Translations under genes and position numbers: made by a program
Shown here: positions 53,988 through 62,698 of the stretch, in pieces
How the letters are laid out: the number at the start of each line of letters is the position of its first letter
Position numbering within the stretch: the first letter of the stretch is position 1
The notes under the pieces: generated by a model
The model's database searches: none
What the model was told of the DNA's origin: nothing
What the model saw: only the letters and a program-made list of their open reading frames with translations
Origin: Kribbella sp. VKM Ac-2568
GTDB lineage: Bacteria > Actinomycetota > Actinomycetes > Propionibacteriales > Kribbellaceae
Length of the DNA stretch: 64,000 nucleotides
Direction of reading: 5' to 3'
Assembly: GCF_004345365.1 (NCBI RefSeq)
Contig: NZ_SLVF01000018.1
Span: 101,830-165,829 of the forward strand

Positions 53988-54091
53988 ACCAGACACCCCG
54001 TCTCGTCGTCTCCTGGGCGCTGGTCGCGGTACTACTCGGCTACGGCGTGATCCAGACGCTCGTCACCGCGGCCAAGCTCTTCACCCACTAG
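53984..54091 (+). CDS. MFS transporter small subunit
   Basis: A 35-residue single-helix peptide beginning MNQTPRLVVSWALVAVLLG and ending KLFTH. The ATG (53984) overlaps the transporter stop as ATGA, implying translational coupling. Its size, helix and coupling to an OFA carrier match the known small-subunit family. The stop is 11 bases inside birA's antiparallel end. Too short for standard gene calling but well supported by context. Confidence 0.85.
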   Translation: MNQTPRLVVSWALVAVLLGYGVIQTLVTAAKLFTH

Positions 54092-54890
54092 TACGCAAAT
54101 GAGTCACATCGCCGGCGGCCAGCGGACGAGGGCCGTCGGCGGTGTCGACCACCAGGCGGCCGTCCGCGTCCATCTCCTTGGCCGTGCCCTCCAGGAATGT
54201 GCCGTCGGGTAGTTCCACCCGTACGGAGCGCCCGAAGGTGGCTGACAGCTCGGTGTACTCCGGCAGGATCACCGCGGGATCCCCGGCAGCCTCCACCCAG
54301 GTCTGGTACCGCGTCGCCAGCTCGCGCAGTACTGCGGCCATCACCGTCGCGCGATCCGTGGTCGCGGCGCCTTCCAGGGCGAGCGAGGTCGCCGCCGGGT
54401 GGGGGCGCTCGTCCTCGCGCAAGGTGACGTTCAGGCCGATGCCCACGACCGCGGCCGGGCCGTCCACCCGTTCCAGCAGGATTCCAGCCAGCTTGCGGTC
54501 CTCCACCAGTACGTCGTTGGGCCACTTCACCTGCGCCGGGATCTCCCCGACACGGCGAACGGCCGCAGCGACGGCCAGCGGGACCAACAGGCCCAACCAC
54601 GGCCAGCGGACAGCCGCGACAGCCGTCGGGCGCAGCAGGGCCGACATGAGCAGGGCAGAGCGAGCCGGAGTGGTCCACGTACGGCCCAGCCGCCCACGGC
54701 CCGACGACTGGTACTCCGCCGCTACCACCAGCCCCTCGGCCGCTCCAGCGCGTGCTGCTGCCGCCACTACCGCGTTGGTCGACTCCGTCTCGACCAGTAC
54801 GTCGATCTGGCTCCACAGGGAGCCGGGACGGACCAGCCGCCCCTGCAAGAACCGCGCGTCGAGCGGCGGCCTGTCCAGGTCCTCGAACAT
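54081..54890 (-). CDS. birA: Biotin--[acetyl-CoA-carboxylase] ligase
   Basis: Attaches biotin to the BCCP domain of carboxylases. Catalytic core with EYQSSGRGRLGRTW (biotin-binding loop), KWPNDVLVEDRKLAGILLER and VGIGLNVTLRE, and a C-terminal SH3-like domain. It lacks the N-terminal DNA-binding domain, as usual in actinobacteria, so it is not a repressor. Its start overlaps the ppc stop by one base. The biotin-dependent acyl-CoA carboxylase lies at 58.9-60.8 kb. Confidence 0.96.
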   Translation of the reverse strand: MFEDLDRPPLDARFLQGRLVRPGSLWSQIDVLVETESTNAVVAAAARAGAAEGLVVAAEYQSSGRGRLGRTWTTPARSALLMSALLRPTAVAAVRWPWLGLLVPLAVAAAVRRVGEIPAQVKWPNDVLVEDRKLAGILLERVDGPAAVVGIGLNVTLREDERPHPAATSLALEGAATTDRATVMAAVLRELATRYQTWVEAAGDPAVILPEYTELSATFGRSVRVELPDGTFLEGTAKEMDADGRLVVDTADGPRPLAAGDVTHLRTSG

Positions 54891-57529
54891 CAGCCGGTGT
54901 TCTGCAGGCCGGCGGCAACGCCTGACACGGTCAGCAGCAGCAACCGCCTGGTCCGGACGATCTGCTCCTCGTCCAGCGAGTCATCCGTCCGCAGCGTCCG
55001 CAGGGCTCGCAACTGGAGGTAGCTCAGCGCATCCACGTACGGGTTGCGCAGCTCGACCGCGCGGCCGAGCACCCGGCGGCCACTGAGCAGCCGATCCCCG
55101 TCGAGCACCTTCAGCACCCACTCGGTGGTCAGCTCGTGCTCGTCCAGCATCTGTTGGGTGAGGTCCTGGCGGTCGCCAAGCTCGAGGTAGCGCCCGAGGA
55201 TGCGCCGGTCCGTCTTGGCCAGCGACATCTCGGCGTTCTCCAGCATCACCTGGAACAACGGCCAGTTCTTGTTCGCGTCCTGCAGTACTGCGACGTCCCC
55301 GACAGCGGCCAAGGCGGAACCGAGCCCGTACCAGCCCGGGGCGTTCACCCGGGCCTGCGACCAGGCGAAGACCCACGGGATCGCCCGCAGGTCCTCCAGG
55401 CTCGACACAGCCACTCCGCGTCGCGCCGGCCGGGATCCCAGCGGCAACTGCCCCAGCTCCTCCAGCGGGGTCACCCGGCCGAACCACTCCGCGAACCCCG
55501 GGGCCTTCACAAGCCGGTGGTACGTCGTACGGGAGGCCTCGTCCATGGTCTTCTCGACGACGGCGAACCGGTCGGCCGCAGCGGCGGCACGCTCCTCGAT
55601 GGCAGGGGTGGAGGCCAGCAGGGTCGCGGCCGTCACCTGCTCGATGTGGCGTTGGGCGATCGCGGCGTTGCCGTAGCGGGCGGGGATCGCCTCGCCCTGC
55701 TCGGTGAGCTTGAACCGGCCCGCGACCGACCCCGGAGCCTGGGCGAGTACCGCGCGGTTCGCGGGACCGCCGCCACGGCCCAGGGCACCACCCCGGCCGT
55801 GGAACAGGGTCAGCCGGATCGCGTTGCGCTGCGCCCACGCGGTTATCCGCGCCTGCGCGTCGTACAGGGCCAGCGTGGCCGAGACCGGGCCGACGTCCTT
55901 GGCGGAGTCGGAGTAGCCCAGCATGACCTCGAAGCGCCGGTCGTTGGCCGTGAGGCGGTGCCGGACCCGGGTGAGCTGGATCGCGTTGTCCAGCACCTCC
56001 ACCGAGTTCTGCAGGTCCTCACCGGTCTCGAACAGCGGTACTACGTCCAGCTCGATCGGGCGGCCGTCCATCGCGGCGTCGGCCAGCTCGTAGACGGCCG
56101 CGAGGTCCCCGGCGTTGCGGGTGAACGACACGACGTACCGGCGGCAGGCCTCGGGGCCGAAGCGCTGCTGGATCTGCCCGATCACCCGAAGAGTGGCCAG
56201 TACTTCCTCTGTCTGGTCGGAGAGCTCGCCGCCGCCGAGGACATCCTCCAGCGCCTTCGTGTGCACCGACGAGTGCTGCCGGACCTCGAGCTCGGCCAGG
56301 TGGAAGCCGAACGAGCTCACCTGCCAGATCAGCTGCTGCAGCTCGCCGTACGCCTGGCGTGGAGCTCCGGCGGACACCAGCGAGTCCTGCAGCACCTTGA
56401 GCTCGTGCAGGAAGTCAGTGGCGCGGGGGTAGCCGAAGTCGGCGTCCCGGGCGCGAGTGGCAGCCAGCCGGCGCGCTGCGAGCAGCAACAGCTGGCGGTG
56501 CGGCTCCGACGGCGACCGGGTCTCGATATCGGCGATCAGGTCGGGGTTGACCGCGCGGGCATCCTCCAGGATCCGCCGGACCGGCGCGGACGGCGGAGTG
56601 GTCGCCGCGTCCAGGGTGAGGGCGCGGCCGAGCTGGTCCGTGGCGCCCTCGAGGGCACGCAGTACATGGTCGGCCTGGATCTGCATCGCCTCGCGGGTGA
56701 TCGCGGCTGTGACGTTCGGGTTGCCGTCCCGGTCGCCGCCGATCCACGAGCCGAGCCGGACGAACGGCGCCACCACCGGCTGCTTGGTGCCGGCGGCCTC
56801 CCCCGCCAGCGCGTCGTCGAGCCGCCGGTAGACGTTGCCCACGACATCGAACAGGGTCTCCTCGAACACCGCCATCGCCGAGCGGACCTCGTCCAGCGGG
56901 GTCGGCCGGCTGGTCCGCAGCTGCGAGGTGCGCCAGAGGATGTCGATCTGCTCGACCAGGCGGCGCTGGTTCTCGGCCAGCTCGCTGTCGCCGGTCCGCG
57001 GGTCGCTCCGCTCCTCCAGCAGCGTCGAGATCCGCCGGATGGTCGCCAGTACCGCGCGCCGCCGGGCCTCGGTGGGGTGGGCGGTCAGCACCGGGCGAAA
57101 CTCGAGACCGTTGAGCAGAGCCCGGGCCTGCTGCTCCCCGGACTCCAGCGAGATCTTCTCGACCGCCTGGGCGAGCTCCGACACCGACGGCGCGTCACCA
57201 GCGCGGTCGCGCTCGCGCAGTACGCGGGCGCGGTGCAGCTCCTCGCTCAGGTTGGTGAGGTGGAAGTAGCAGGTGAAGGCGCGGGCGACGTCCTCGGCGC
57301 GCTCGTACGGCCAGGAGGCGACCAGCCGCTCTGCCCCTTCGCCGTCTCCGGCGATGGTCAGCTCGCGGAGTCTCTCGACGTCGTCCAGCAGCGGCTGGCC
57401 GGCGTACTCGACCAGGACGCGGCCGAGCAGCTCGCCGAGCAGGCGCACGTCGGCACGCAGTTCCTCGGGGACTTCGAAACGTGCGCGGGTACGGGTGCGG
57501 GCGTTCGCCTGACTGCCGGTCTCGGTCAC
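54890..57529 (-). CDS. ppc: Phosphoenolpyruvate carboxylase
   Basis: Anaplerotic carboxylation of PEP to oxaloacetate. 879 residues. VLTAHPTEARRR holds the catalytic histidine; SWIGGDRDGNPNVT, LGYSDSAKDVG, LFHGRGGALGRGGGP and the C-terminal AAGLQNTG end are characteristic. GTG 57529 is chosen because upstream residues to 57739 are unrelated. Linked to birA by a one-base overlap. Confidence 0.96.
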   Translation of the reverse strand: MTETGSQANARTRTRARFEVPEELRADVRLLGELLGRVLVEYAGQPLLDDVERLRELTIAGDGEGAERLVASWPYERAEDVARAFTCYFHLTNLSEELHRARVLRERDRAGDAPSVSELAQAVEKISLESGEQQARALLNGLEFRPVLTAHPTEARRRAVLATIRRISTLLEERSDPRTGDSELAENQRRLVEQIDILWRTSQLRTSRPTPLDEVRSAMAVFEETLFDVVGNVYRRLDDALAGEAAGTKQPVVAPFVRLGSWIGGDRDGNPNVTAAITREAMQIQADHVLRALEGATDQLGRALTLDAATTPPSAPVRRILEDARAVNPDLIADIETRSPSEPHRQLLLLAARRLAATRARDADFGYPRATDFLHELKVLQDSLVSAGAPRQAYGELQQLIWQVSSFGFHLAELEVRQHSSVHTKALEDVLGGGELSDQTEEVLATLRVIGQIQQRFGPEACRRYVVSFTRNAGDLAAVYELADAAMDGRPIELDVVPLFETGEDLQNSVEVLDNAIQLTRVRHRLTANDRRFEVMLGYSDSAKDVGPVSATLALYDAQARITAWAQRNAIRLTLFHGRGGALGRGGGPANRAVLAQAPGSVAGRFKLTEQGEAIPARYGNAAIAQRHIEQVTAATLLASTPAIEERAAAAADRFAVVEKTMDEASRTTYHRLVKAPGFAEWFGRVTPLEELGQLPLGSRPARRGVAVSSLEDLRAIPWVFAWSQARVNAPGWYGLGSALAAVGDVAVLQDANKNWPLFQVMLENAEMSLAKTDRRILGRYLELGDRQDLTQQMLDEHELTTEWVLKVLDGDRLLSGRRVLGRAVELRNPYVDALSYLQLRALRTLRTDDSLDEEQIVRTRRLLLLTVSGVAAGLQNTG

Positions 57530-57656
57530 GTTCGCCCACGATATCCGTGGCCGCACACTCTCGCCTCCCAGTCCGACCAGTGAGCGACAACCGTGACTTA
57601 GCGTGACGAAGAGTGGGGGTGACGCGACAGTAACGACCTGGACCGGGCGGCCGGGG

Positions 57657-58295
57657 CTAGACGTTGCCGAAGCCGCCGCCGACGACCTGGGAGACCACCT
57701 TGGCGAGCTGGGCCGGGGTCCGGTCGGTGCCGTCGACAACGAGCATCCGGGCGCAGGCCTCGGTCATCGAGGCGAGCATCTCGGCGAGCACCGGCAGGTT
57801 CGCGTCCGGCTCGGTGACCCCCGGCAACGATTGCACAAGGGTCAGCCGCAGACCCTCCACCAGGAAGGCGCGAGCGGCCCGGACCCGGTCGGCCACGGCG
57901 GGCGCCGCGCCGTACTGGGCGCCGAAGACGATCCGCCAGGACTGCGGCGACTTGGCCGCCGTCTCCAGGAACGCGGTCAGGCCTTCGAGCACGTGCTCCT
58001 CCGGCGTACCGACGGTCGGGTCGGCCGGCAACGCGGCCATGATCGAGAGGACCAGGTGCTGCTCCTCGCGGGCCAGCAGGGCGAGCAGCAGTTCGTCGCG
58101 GTTGGCGAAGGAGTCGTAGACGACCGGCTTGGTGACACCGGCGGCGTCGGCCACCGACTGCATCGTCGTACCGGCGAAGCCGCGCTCGGAGAAGACCTCG
58201 AGGGCGGCGTCCAGGATCAGGGGGCGCCTGCGCTCCGGACCCAGGTGCGCGGCGCGGCGGCGAGGTTCCGCAACCGGGTCTTCAGGGCTGACCAC
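57657..58295 (-). CDS. TetR-family transcriptional regulator
   Basis: HTH: PLILDAALEVFSERGFAGTT, MQSVADAAGVTKPVVYDSF. The 212-residue protein has a TetR_C_33-like effector domain with AEMLASMTEACARMLV. Divergent from an SCP2-domain gene with a multi-half-site operator between. It is the probable repressor of that gene and itself. Confidence 0.93.
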   Translation of the reverse strand: MVSPEDPVAEPRRRAAHLGPERRRPLILDAALEVFSERGFAGTTMQSVADAAGVTKPVVYDSFANRDELLLALLAREEQHLVLSIMAALPADPTVGTPEEHVLEGLTAFLETAAKSPQSWRIVFGAQYGAAPAVADRVRAARAFLVEGLRLTLVQSLPGVTEPDANLPVLAEMLASMTEACARMLVVDGTDRTPAQLAKVVSQVVGGGFGNV

Positions 58296-58314
58296 TTGAC
58301 AAAGCTAGCAGAGC

Positions 58315-58342
58315 GTAGGAAATTCCTACGGTCTGGTAGGAA
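58315..58342. promoter_or_regulatory. Three-half-site operator between TetR and SCP2 genes
   Basis: GTAGGAA-A-TTCCTAC-GGTCTG-GTAGGAA, all half-sites identical. Two dyads share the middle half-site: one with a 1-base spacer, one with a 6-base spacer. The TTGACA at 58296 is a candidate -35 element. TetR dimers normally use a single dyad, so a second, alternatively spaced one is unusual. Confidence 0.6.
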
Positions 58343-58361
58343 CTGTCGTGGGAGGTCCTGG

Positions 58362-58841
58362 ATGGCCGAACGTGGCAGCGCGCGGTGGCTGGAGTCGGAT
58401 GACTTCACCGCCCTCGACATGGCCGAACTCGCCCGGCTGGTCGACCGGACCTCGGAGCGAGAACTCCGGCATCGGCTCATCGGGGGTGTGCGAGAGGTCG
58501 CGTTGCGCGAGATCTTTCGCCGGATGCCGGAGTACCTCCGCCCCGCGCGGGCGGCGGGATTCGACGCGGTCGTCGCCTGGCAGATCACCGGAGCCGGTGG
58601 CGGCGGCGTCGACGAGTACCGGATCCGGGTCAGCGACGGCTCCTGCCGGGTGCTGACCGACTACTCCGAACCACCCGCGATCTCGGTCCGGACCGACCCG
58701 GCCACGCTGCTCAAGATTGTCACCGGCAACGAGGACCCCGTGCTCGCAGTACTGAAACAGCGTCTCTCGGTCCGGGGCGACCTGGCGCTGGCCGCCCGCC
58801 TCACCAAGCTGTTCGTCGTCGGCCCGACCGCCTCCTGCTGA
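58362..58841 (+). CDS. SCP2 sterol-binding-domain protein
   Basis: A 159-residue protein. AVVAWQITGAGGGGVDEYRI, RVLTDYSEPPAISVRTDPAT and VLKQRLSVRGDLALAARLTK fit the SCP2 lipid-transfer fold. ATG 58362 has GGGAGG at 58350-58355. Longer frame upstream to 57603 is non-coding. Probably binds a hydrophobic acyl ligand and is controlled by the divergent TetR. Confidence 0.9.
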   Translation: MAERGSARWLESDDFTALDMAELARLVDRTSERELRHRLIGGVREVALREIFRRMPEYLRPARAAGFDAVVAWQITGAGGGGVDEYRIRVSDGSCRVLTDYSEPPAISVRTDPATLLKIVTGNEDPVLAVLKQRLSVRGDLALAARLTKLFVVGPTASC

Positions 58842-58923
58842 CCGGCCCCATTACGCCCGGTGTGGCCATCGTCATCCGGCTGTGCCCGCCAAGTCGGTGC
58901 CGGGGAAGTTAGAGTGCCCGCTT

Positions 58924-60513
58924 ATGGGAGAGACCGTGAATATCCACACCACCGCCGGGAAGATCGCGGACCTGGAGCACCGGCTGGACGAGGCCGTGCA
59001 CGCCGGGTCCGAGCGCGCGGTGGAGAAGCAGCATGCCCGGGGCAAGAAGACCGCCCGGGAGCGGATCGCGATGCTGCTGGACGAGGGCTCCTTCTCCGAG
59101 CTGGACGAGTTCGCCCGGCACCGCTCGACCGCGTTCGGCCTGGACGCCAACCGCCCGTACGGCGATGGCGTGGTGACCGGGTTCGGCACCATCGACGGCC
59201 GCCAGGTGTGCGTGTTCGCGCAGGACTTCACCGTCTTCGGCGGCAGCCTGGGTGAAGTGTTCGGGGAGAAGATCGTCAAGGTGATGGATTTGGCGATGAA
59301 GATCGGCTGCCCGCTGATCGGCATCAACGACTCCGGCGGAGCCCGCATCCAGGAAGGCGTCGTCAGCCTCGGCCTGTACGGCGAGATCTTCCGCCGCAAC
59401 GTCCGCGCCTCCGGCGTGATCCCGCAGATCTCCCTGATCATGGGCCCCTGCGCGGGCGGCGCCGTGTACTCCCCCGCGGTCACCGACTTCACCGTGATGG
59501 TGGACGAATCGTCGTACATGTTCATCACCGGCCCGGACGTGATCAAGACCGTCACCGGCGAGGACGTCACCCAGGAAGAACTCGGCGGCGCCCGCACGCA
59601 CAACACCAAGTCCGGCAACGCGCACTACCTGGGCAGCGACGAGGAGGACGCGATCGACTGGGTGAAGGCACTGGTCTCGCACCTGCCGCAGAACAACCTC
59701 GAAGACCCGCCGGCCTTCGACGAGCGGGCCGACCTGGAGCCGAGCGAGACCGACCTGGCGTTGGACGCGCTGATCCCGGACTCGCCGAACCAGCCCTACG
59801 ACATGCACACCGTGATCGAGGCGGTCGTCGACGACGCCGAGTTCCTCGAGGTCCAGGCACTGTTCGCGCCGAACCTGATCGTCGGGTTCGGCCGGGTCGA
59901 GGGCCGCCCGGTCGGCGTGGTCGCGAACCAGCCGATGCAGTTCGCCGGCACCCTCGACATCGACGCCTCCGAGAAGGCGGCCCGCTTCGTCCGGACCTGC
60001 GACGCGTTCAACGTGCCGATCCTGACCTTCGTCGACGTGCCGGGCTTCCTGCCCGGCACCGACCAGGAGTGGAACGGCATCATCCGCCGCGGCGCCAAAC
60101 TGATCTACGCGTACGCCGAAGCCACCGTCCCGATGATCACCGTGATCACCCGCAAGGCCTACGGCGGCGCGTACGACGTGATGGGGTCCAAGCACCTCGG
60201 CGCCGACATGAACATCGCCTGGCCCACCGCGCAGATCGCGGTCATGGGCGCCCAGGGCGCGGTCAACATTCTGCACCGCCGCGAACTCGCCGCCGCAACG
60301 GAAGCCGGCGACGACACCGAGGCCACCCGCCAGCAGTTGATCACCGAGTACGAAGACACCCTGGCCAACCCCTACATCGCGGCCGAACGCGGCTACATCG
60401 ACGCGGTGATCAAGCCCAGCGAGACCCGCGCGGAGATCATCCGCGCACTGCGCCTGCTCCGCACCAAGCGCGACACCCTCCCGCCCAAGAAGCACGGGAA
60501 CATCCCGCTGTGA
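58924..60513 (+). CDS. Acyl-CoA carboxylase beta (carboxyltransferase) subunit
   Basis: Transfers carboxyl from carboxybiotin to acetyl- or propionyl-CoA. 529 residues. Two crotonase-like lobes: LIGINDSGGARIQEGV (N), MGPCAGGAVYSPA, then the C lobe FVDVPGFLPGTDQEW and KAYGGAYDVMGSKHLGADMN. Similar to actinobacterial AccD5/PccB. The ATG at 58924 is preferred over frame start 58882. AccA biotin subunit is not in the window. Followed by the epsilon subunit. Confidence 0.94.
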   Translation: MGETVNIHTTAGKIADLEHRLDEAVHAGSERAVEKQHARGKKTARERIAMLLDEGSFSELDEFARHRSTAFGLDANRPYGDGVVTGFGTIDGRQVCVFAQDFTVFGGSLGEVFGEKIVKVMDLAMKIGCPLIGINDSGGARIQEGVVSLGLYGEIFRRNVRASGVIPQISLIMGPCAGGAVYSPAVTDFTVMVDESSYMFITGPDVIKTVTGEDVTQEELGGARTHNTKSGNAHYLGSDEEDAIDWVKALVSHLPQNNLEDPPAFDERADLEPSETDLALDALIPDSPNQPYDMHTVIEAVVDDAEFLEVQALFAPNLIVGFGRVEGRPVGVVANQPMQFAGTLDIDASEKAARFVRTCDAFNVPILTFVDVPGFLPGTDQEWNGIIRRGAKLIYAYAEATVPMITVITRKAYGGAYDVMGSKHLGADMNIAWPTAQIAVMGAQGAVNILHRRELAAATEAGDDTEATRQQLITEYEDTLANPYIAAERGYIDAVIKPSETRAEIIRALRLLRTKRDTLPPKKHGNIPL

Positions 60514-60541
60514 TCACCCCGCACCCGACGGGAGGAACCCG

Positions 60542-60775
60542 ATGACCGACTCGACCGAGACCCCAGCCGGCCAGCCACTGATCCAGGTCGTCAAGGGCAA
60601 CCCGACTCCCGAGGAACTGGCCGCCCTGGTGGCCGTCATCTCCGCCCGAGCCGCCGCTGCCGCCGCGCCCACTCGGTTGCCGGACCACGCGAGCGACTGG
60701 GCGTCGTACTGGCGCAACGTACGCCGTCCCCTCCAACACGGTCCAGGTCGTTGGCGAGCCAGCGCTCATCCGTGA
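60542..60775 (+). CDS. Acyl-CoA carboxylase epsilon subunit
   Basis: A 77-residue AccE-type protein: LIQVVKGNPTPEELAALVAV, ISARAAAA, then SDWASYWRNVRRPLQHGPG. Stabilises the actinobacterial carboxylase complex. It lies 28 bases after the beta subunit, as in most actinobacteria. Confidence 0.92.
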   Translation: MTDSTETPAGQPLIQVVKGNPTPEELAALVAVISARAAAAAAPTRLPDHASDWASYWRNVRRPLQHGPGRWRASAHP

Positions 60776-60785
60776 CACTGGCGCT

Positions 60786-61157
60786 ATGGCCAAGTACGAG
60801 GTCAACAAAGCGGCGGTGGAGGCTGCGCGGGGCATGATCGAGGCCCGGCAGTACGTGCTGGACAGCGACTGGGGCGAGGTGCAGCCCGATGCCGAGGCGC
60901 AGAACGCGTTCCTGGACAAGCACGGGTGGGAGCAGTACGCGCTGTGGCATCTGGGGTTGACCGTCGGGACCAATGACGAGACGAAGGCGCGGCATGCCTT
61001 TGTGTACGGGGATTTCCGGCGGGTGCACCGGAGCGGGCTGATCGCCTGCGTGTACCGCGCGGCCGAGTGGCGGCACAAGGACGTCGAGCTGGCCGCACAT
61101 GACCTGCTGCAGCAACTCGACGCCAAGTCCGGCCTGGAGCCGTCCTCCTCCGACTAG
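60786..61157 (+). CDS. Conserved small protein of unknown function
   Basis: A 123-residue helical protein: VEAARGMIEARQYVLDSDWG, KHGWEQYALWHLGLTVG, AEWRHKDVELAAHDLLQQ. No family name recalled, but the composition and a location immediately after accE suggest a real, conserved gene. Its stop codon adjoins the miniature element at 61161. Confidence 0.8.
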   Translation: MAKYEVNKAAVEAARGMIEARQYVLDSDWGEVQPDAEAQNAFLDKHGWEQYALWHLGLTVGTNDETKARHAFVYGDFRRVHRSGLIACVYRAAEWRHKDVELAAHDLLQQLDAKSGLEPSSSD

Positions 61158-61160
61158 CTA

Positions 61161-61468
61161 GTGCCTCGTCCGGAAAGGTTGGGGTCGTAACTCGAGTCGG
61201 GTTTGACCGGTTCGGCGGTGGGTGTGGAGGCTTGCTGGCGGAGGTGGTGATGGCTCAGGTGGCAGGCGACCAAGACCTGGAAGGCCAGCAAGGACCCGGA
61301 CTTCACCCAGAAGATGGCTCGCATTCTCGATCACTACGACCATCCACAAGCCGCGATCGCCGGCTACGTCCGCTGGCGCAACAAACACGCCAAACCCAAA
61401 CGACACTTCGCCGTCGACTCCAAGATCCACCGGCCTGATTACCCACCGAACGTTACTTGACGAGGCAC
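61161..61468. mobile_element. IS630-derived miniature element, 308 bp
   Basis: Ends are perfect inverted repeats: GTGCCTCGTC (61161-61170) and GACGAGGCAC (61459-61468), with TA on both sides (61159-61160 and 61469-61470), the IS630/Tc1 target duplication. Extending into the TA and flanking C/G the match is 13-14 bases. The interior is an IS630-type transposase with most of the gene deleted. Confidence 0.8.
61263..61460 (+). pseudogene. IS630-family transposase, internally deleted
   Basis: Plus strand frame: QATKTWKASKDPDFTQKMAR, ILDHYDHP, then directly QAAIAGYVRWRNKHAKPKRH, FAVDSKIHRPDYPPNVT and stop. The DDE catalytic core between these parts is missing. Confidence 0.78.
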
Positions 61469-61744
61469 TAGCCACTCGGCTTCGTCCGGCGGGCGCTAAA
61501 CGCGCCACCAGATGCCGCCCATCGACTCCGTGCCCGCAGGCTGTGGCGCAACGTTTCTCTTGAGGGCTCCACCGAAACTTCCGGCGGGCAACCCCAATAG
61601 GGGTCTGGGCACAGACTCTCGCACGATCCCACGGATGCCTGACCGACCGCCGCCGGCGCCGCAGCATGACGGCCCTTCACAACGTGGGGTGTAGTTGGGG
61701 ACCGAAATGCGCCGGAGCGCCCGTCAGGGATCGGCGCCGGCTCG

Positions 61745-62635
61745 ATGCTGGCGGCGGCGCTTGATGCCGGATGGGCCGTCGGCAATGATGTCGGCGTGGA
61801 GTATGTGTCCAGGGTGCCCGGTCCGCCGCTGGACGGGCTGATCGACGACCTCTACTACCTGGAGGGCGCCCCGCCGTACTCCCGGTTGATGCTGCCGGCG
61901 GCGCCCGCGCCATTGCTCATCGTCAACCTCGGGGCGCCGTTTCTCATCCGCGCAGGCACCGACGTAGACGCCGTGGAGTACGCCGACGGCTGCGCGGTCA
62001 CCACGCCCACGCGTGCGTGGGAGTTCAGCTACCCAACCCCGACCCGGTCCGTGGGCGTCCACTTCAGGCCGTGGGGCCTGGCACCGTTCCTTCCGATGCC
62101 CGCGGCCGAGTTGTGCGACCGACCTGCGACCGTGGAGCAGATCTGGGGCCAGCCCGCTATCGCTGAATTGCGACACCGACTGACTTTGGCGGACGCACCG
62201 CACGAGATGCTGATGTTGCTCGAGGAAGAACTGGTGCGACGGCTGCGGGTGATCGACGGTCTTGACCTGGTCCGCCAAATGAGCAGCGCCGTCGCGGCGA
62301 CAGGCGGGACAGTGCCGATCAGCGACATCGGTGTGGCGGCCCGCGCCAGCAGCACGTATTTGGCGAAGCGGTTCAAGGCCGTAGTCGGTGTCACGCCAAA
62401 ACGGCTGGCTCGCAGCTACCGCTTCAGCTCCACCGTGTTGGCGCTCGACGTCGCTGCACCGATCGACTGGGGAGACGTTGCCGCTGGCGCGGGCTACTTC
62501 GACCAGGCCCACTTCGTGCGCGAGTTCCGGGAGTTCACCGGGCTCACGCCGACCCGGTACGCCGAAGTCCGGCGGCGATTCCTGCGCGATCATCCCGACC
62601 ACGTCCTGGACGGCTGGCCGCTCCCAGCCGATTGA
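61745..62635 (+). CDS. AraC-family transcriptional regulator
   Basis: N-terminal cupin-like sensor (RVPGPPLDGLIDDLYYLEGA, VGVHFRPWGLAPFLPMPAA) and a C-terminal HTH_18 domain (VPISDIGVAARASSTYLAKR, FKAVVGVTPKRLARSYRF, FDQAHFVREFREFTGLTPTR). 296 residues. A neighbour of a RibD-like reductase 60 bases downstream in the same direction, likely its target. Confidence 0.92.
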   Translation: MLAAALDAGWAVGNDVGVEYVSRVPGPPLDGLIDDLYYLEGAPPYSRLMLPAAPAPLLIVNLGAPFLIRAGTDVDAVEYADGCAVTTPTRAWEFSYPTPTRSVGVHFRPWGLAPFLPMPAAELCDRPATVEQIWGQPAIAELRHRLTLADAPHEMLMLLEEELVRRLRVIDGLDLVRQMSSAVAATGGTVPISDIGVAARASSTYLAKRFKAVVGVTPKRLARSYRFSSTVLALDVAAPIDWGDVAAGAGYFDQAHFVREFREFTGLTPTRYAEVRRRFLRDHPDHVLDGWPLPAD

Positions 62636-62698
62636 TTTCGTACAAGAGCGACAGCTCACGCCGCACAAGACTTGGGACTCCAAACAGAGGAGGAATCC

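Noticed and set aside
52494..53996. A 500-codon minus-strand open frame opposite the OFA transporter
   Set aside because: It is rich in Asp, Arg, Gly, Val and His, has no domain, and mirrors the codon bias of the real plus-strand MFS gene.
55136..57583. An 815-codon plus-strand open frame opposite ppc
   Set aside because: Shadow of PEP carboxylase; no family motifs.
58909..60495. A 528-codon minus-strand open frame opposite the carboxylase beta subunit
   Set aside because: Composition is that of a GC-rich antisense shadow; the plus strand encodes a clear carboxyltransferase.
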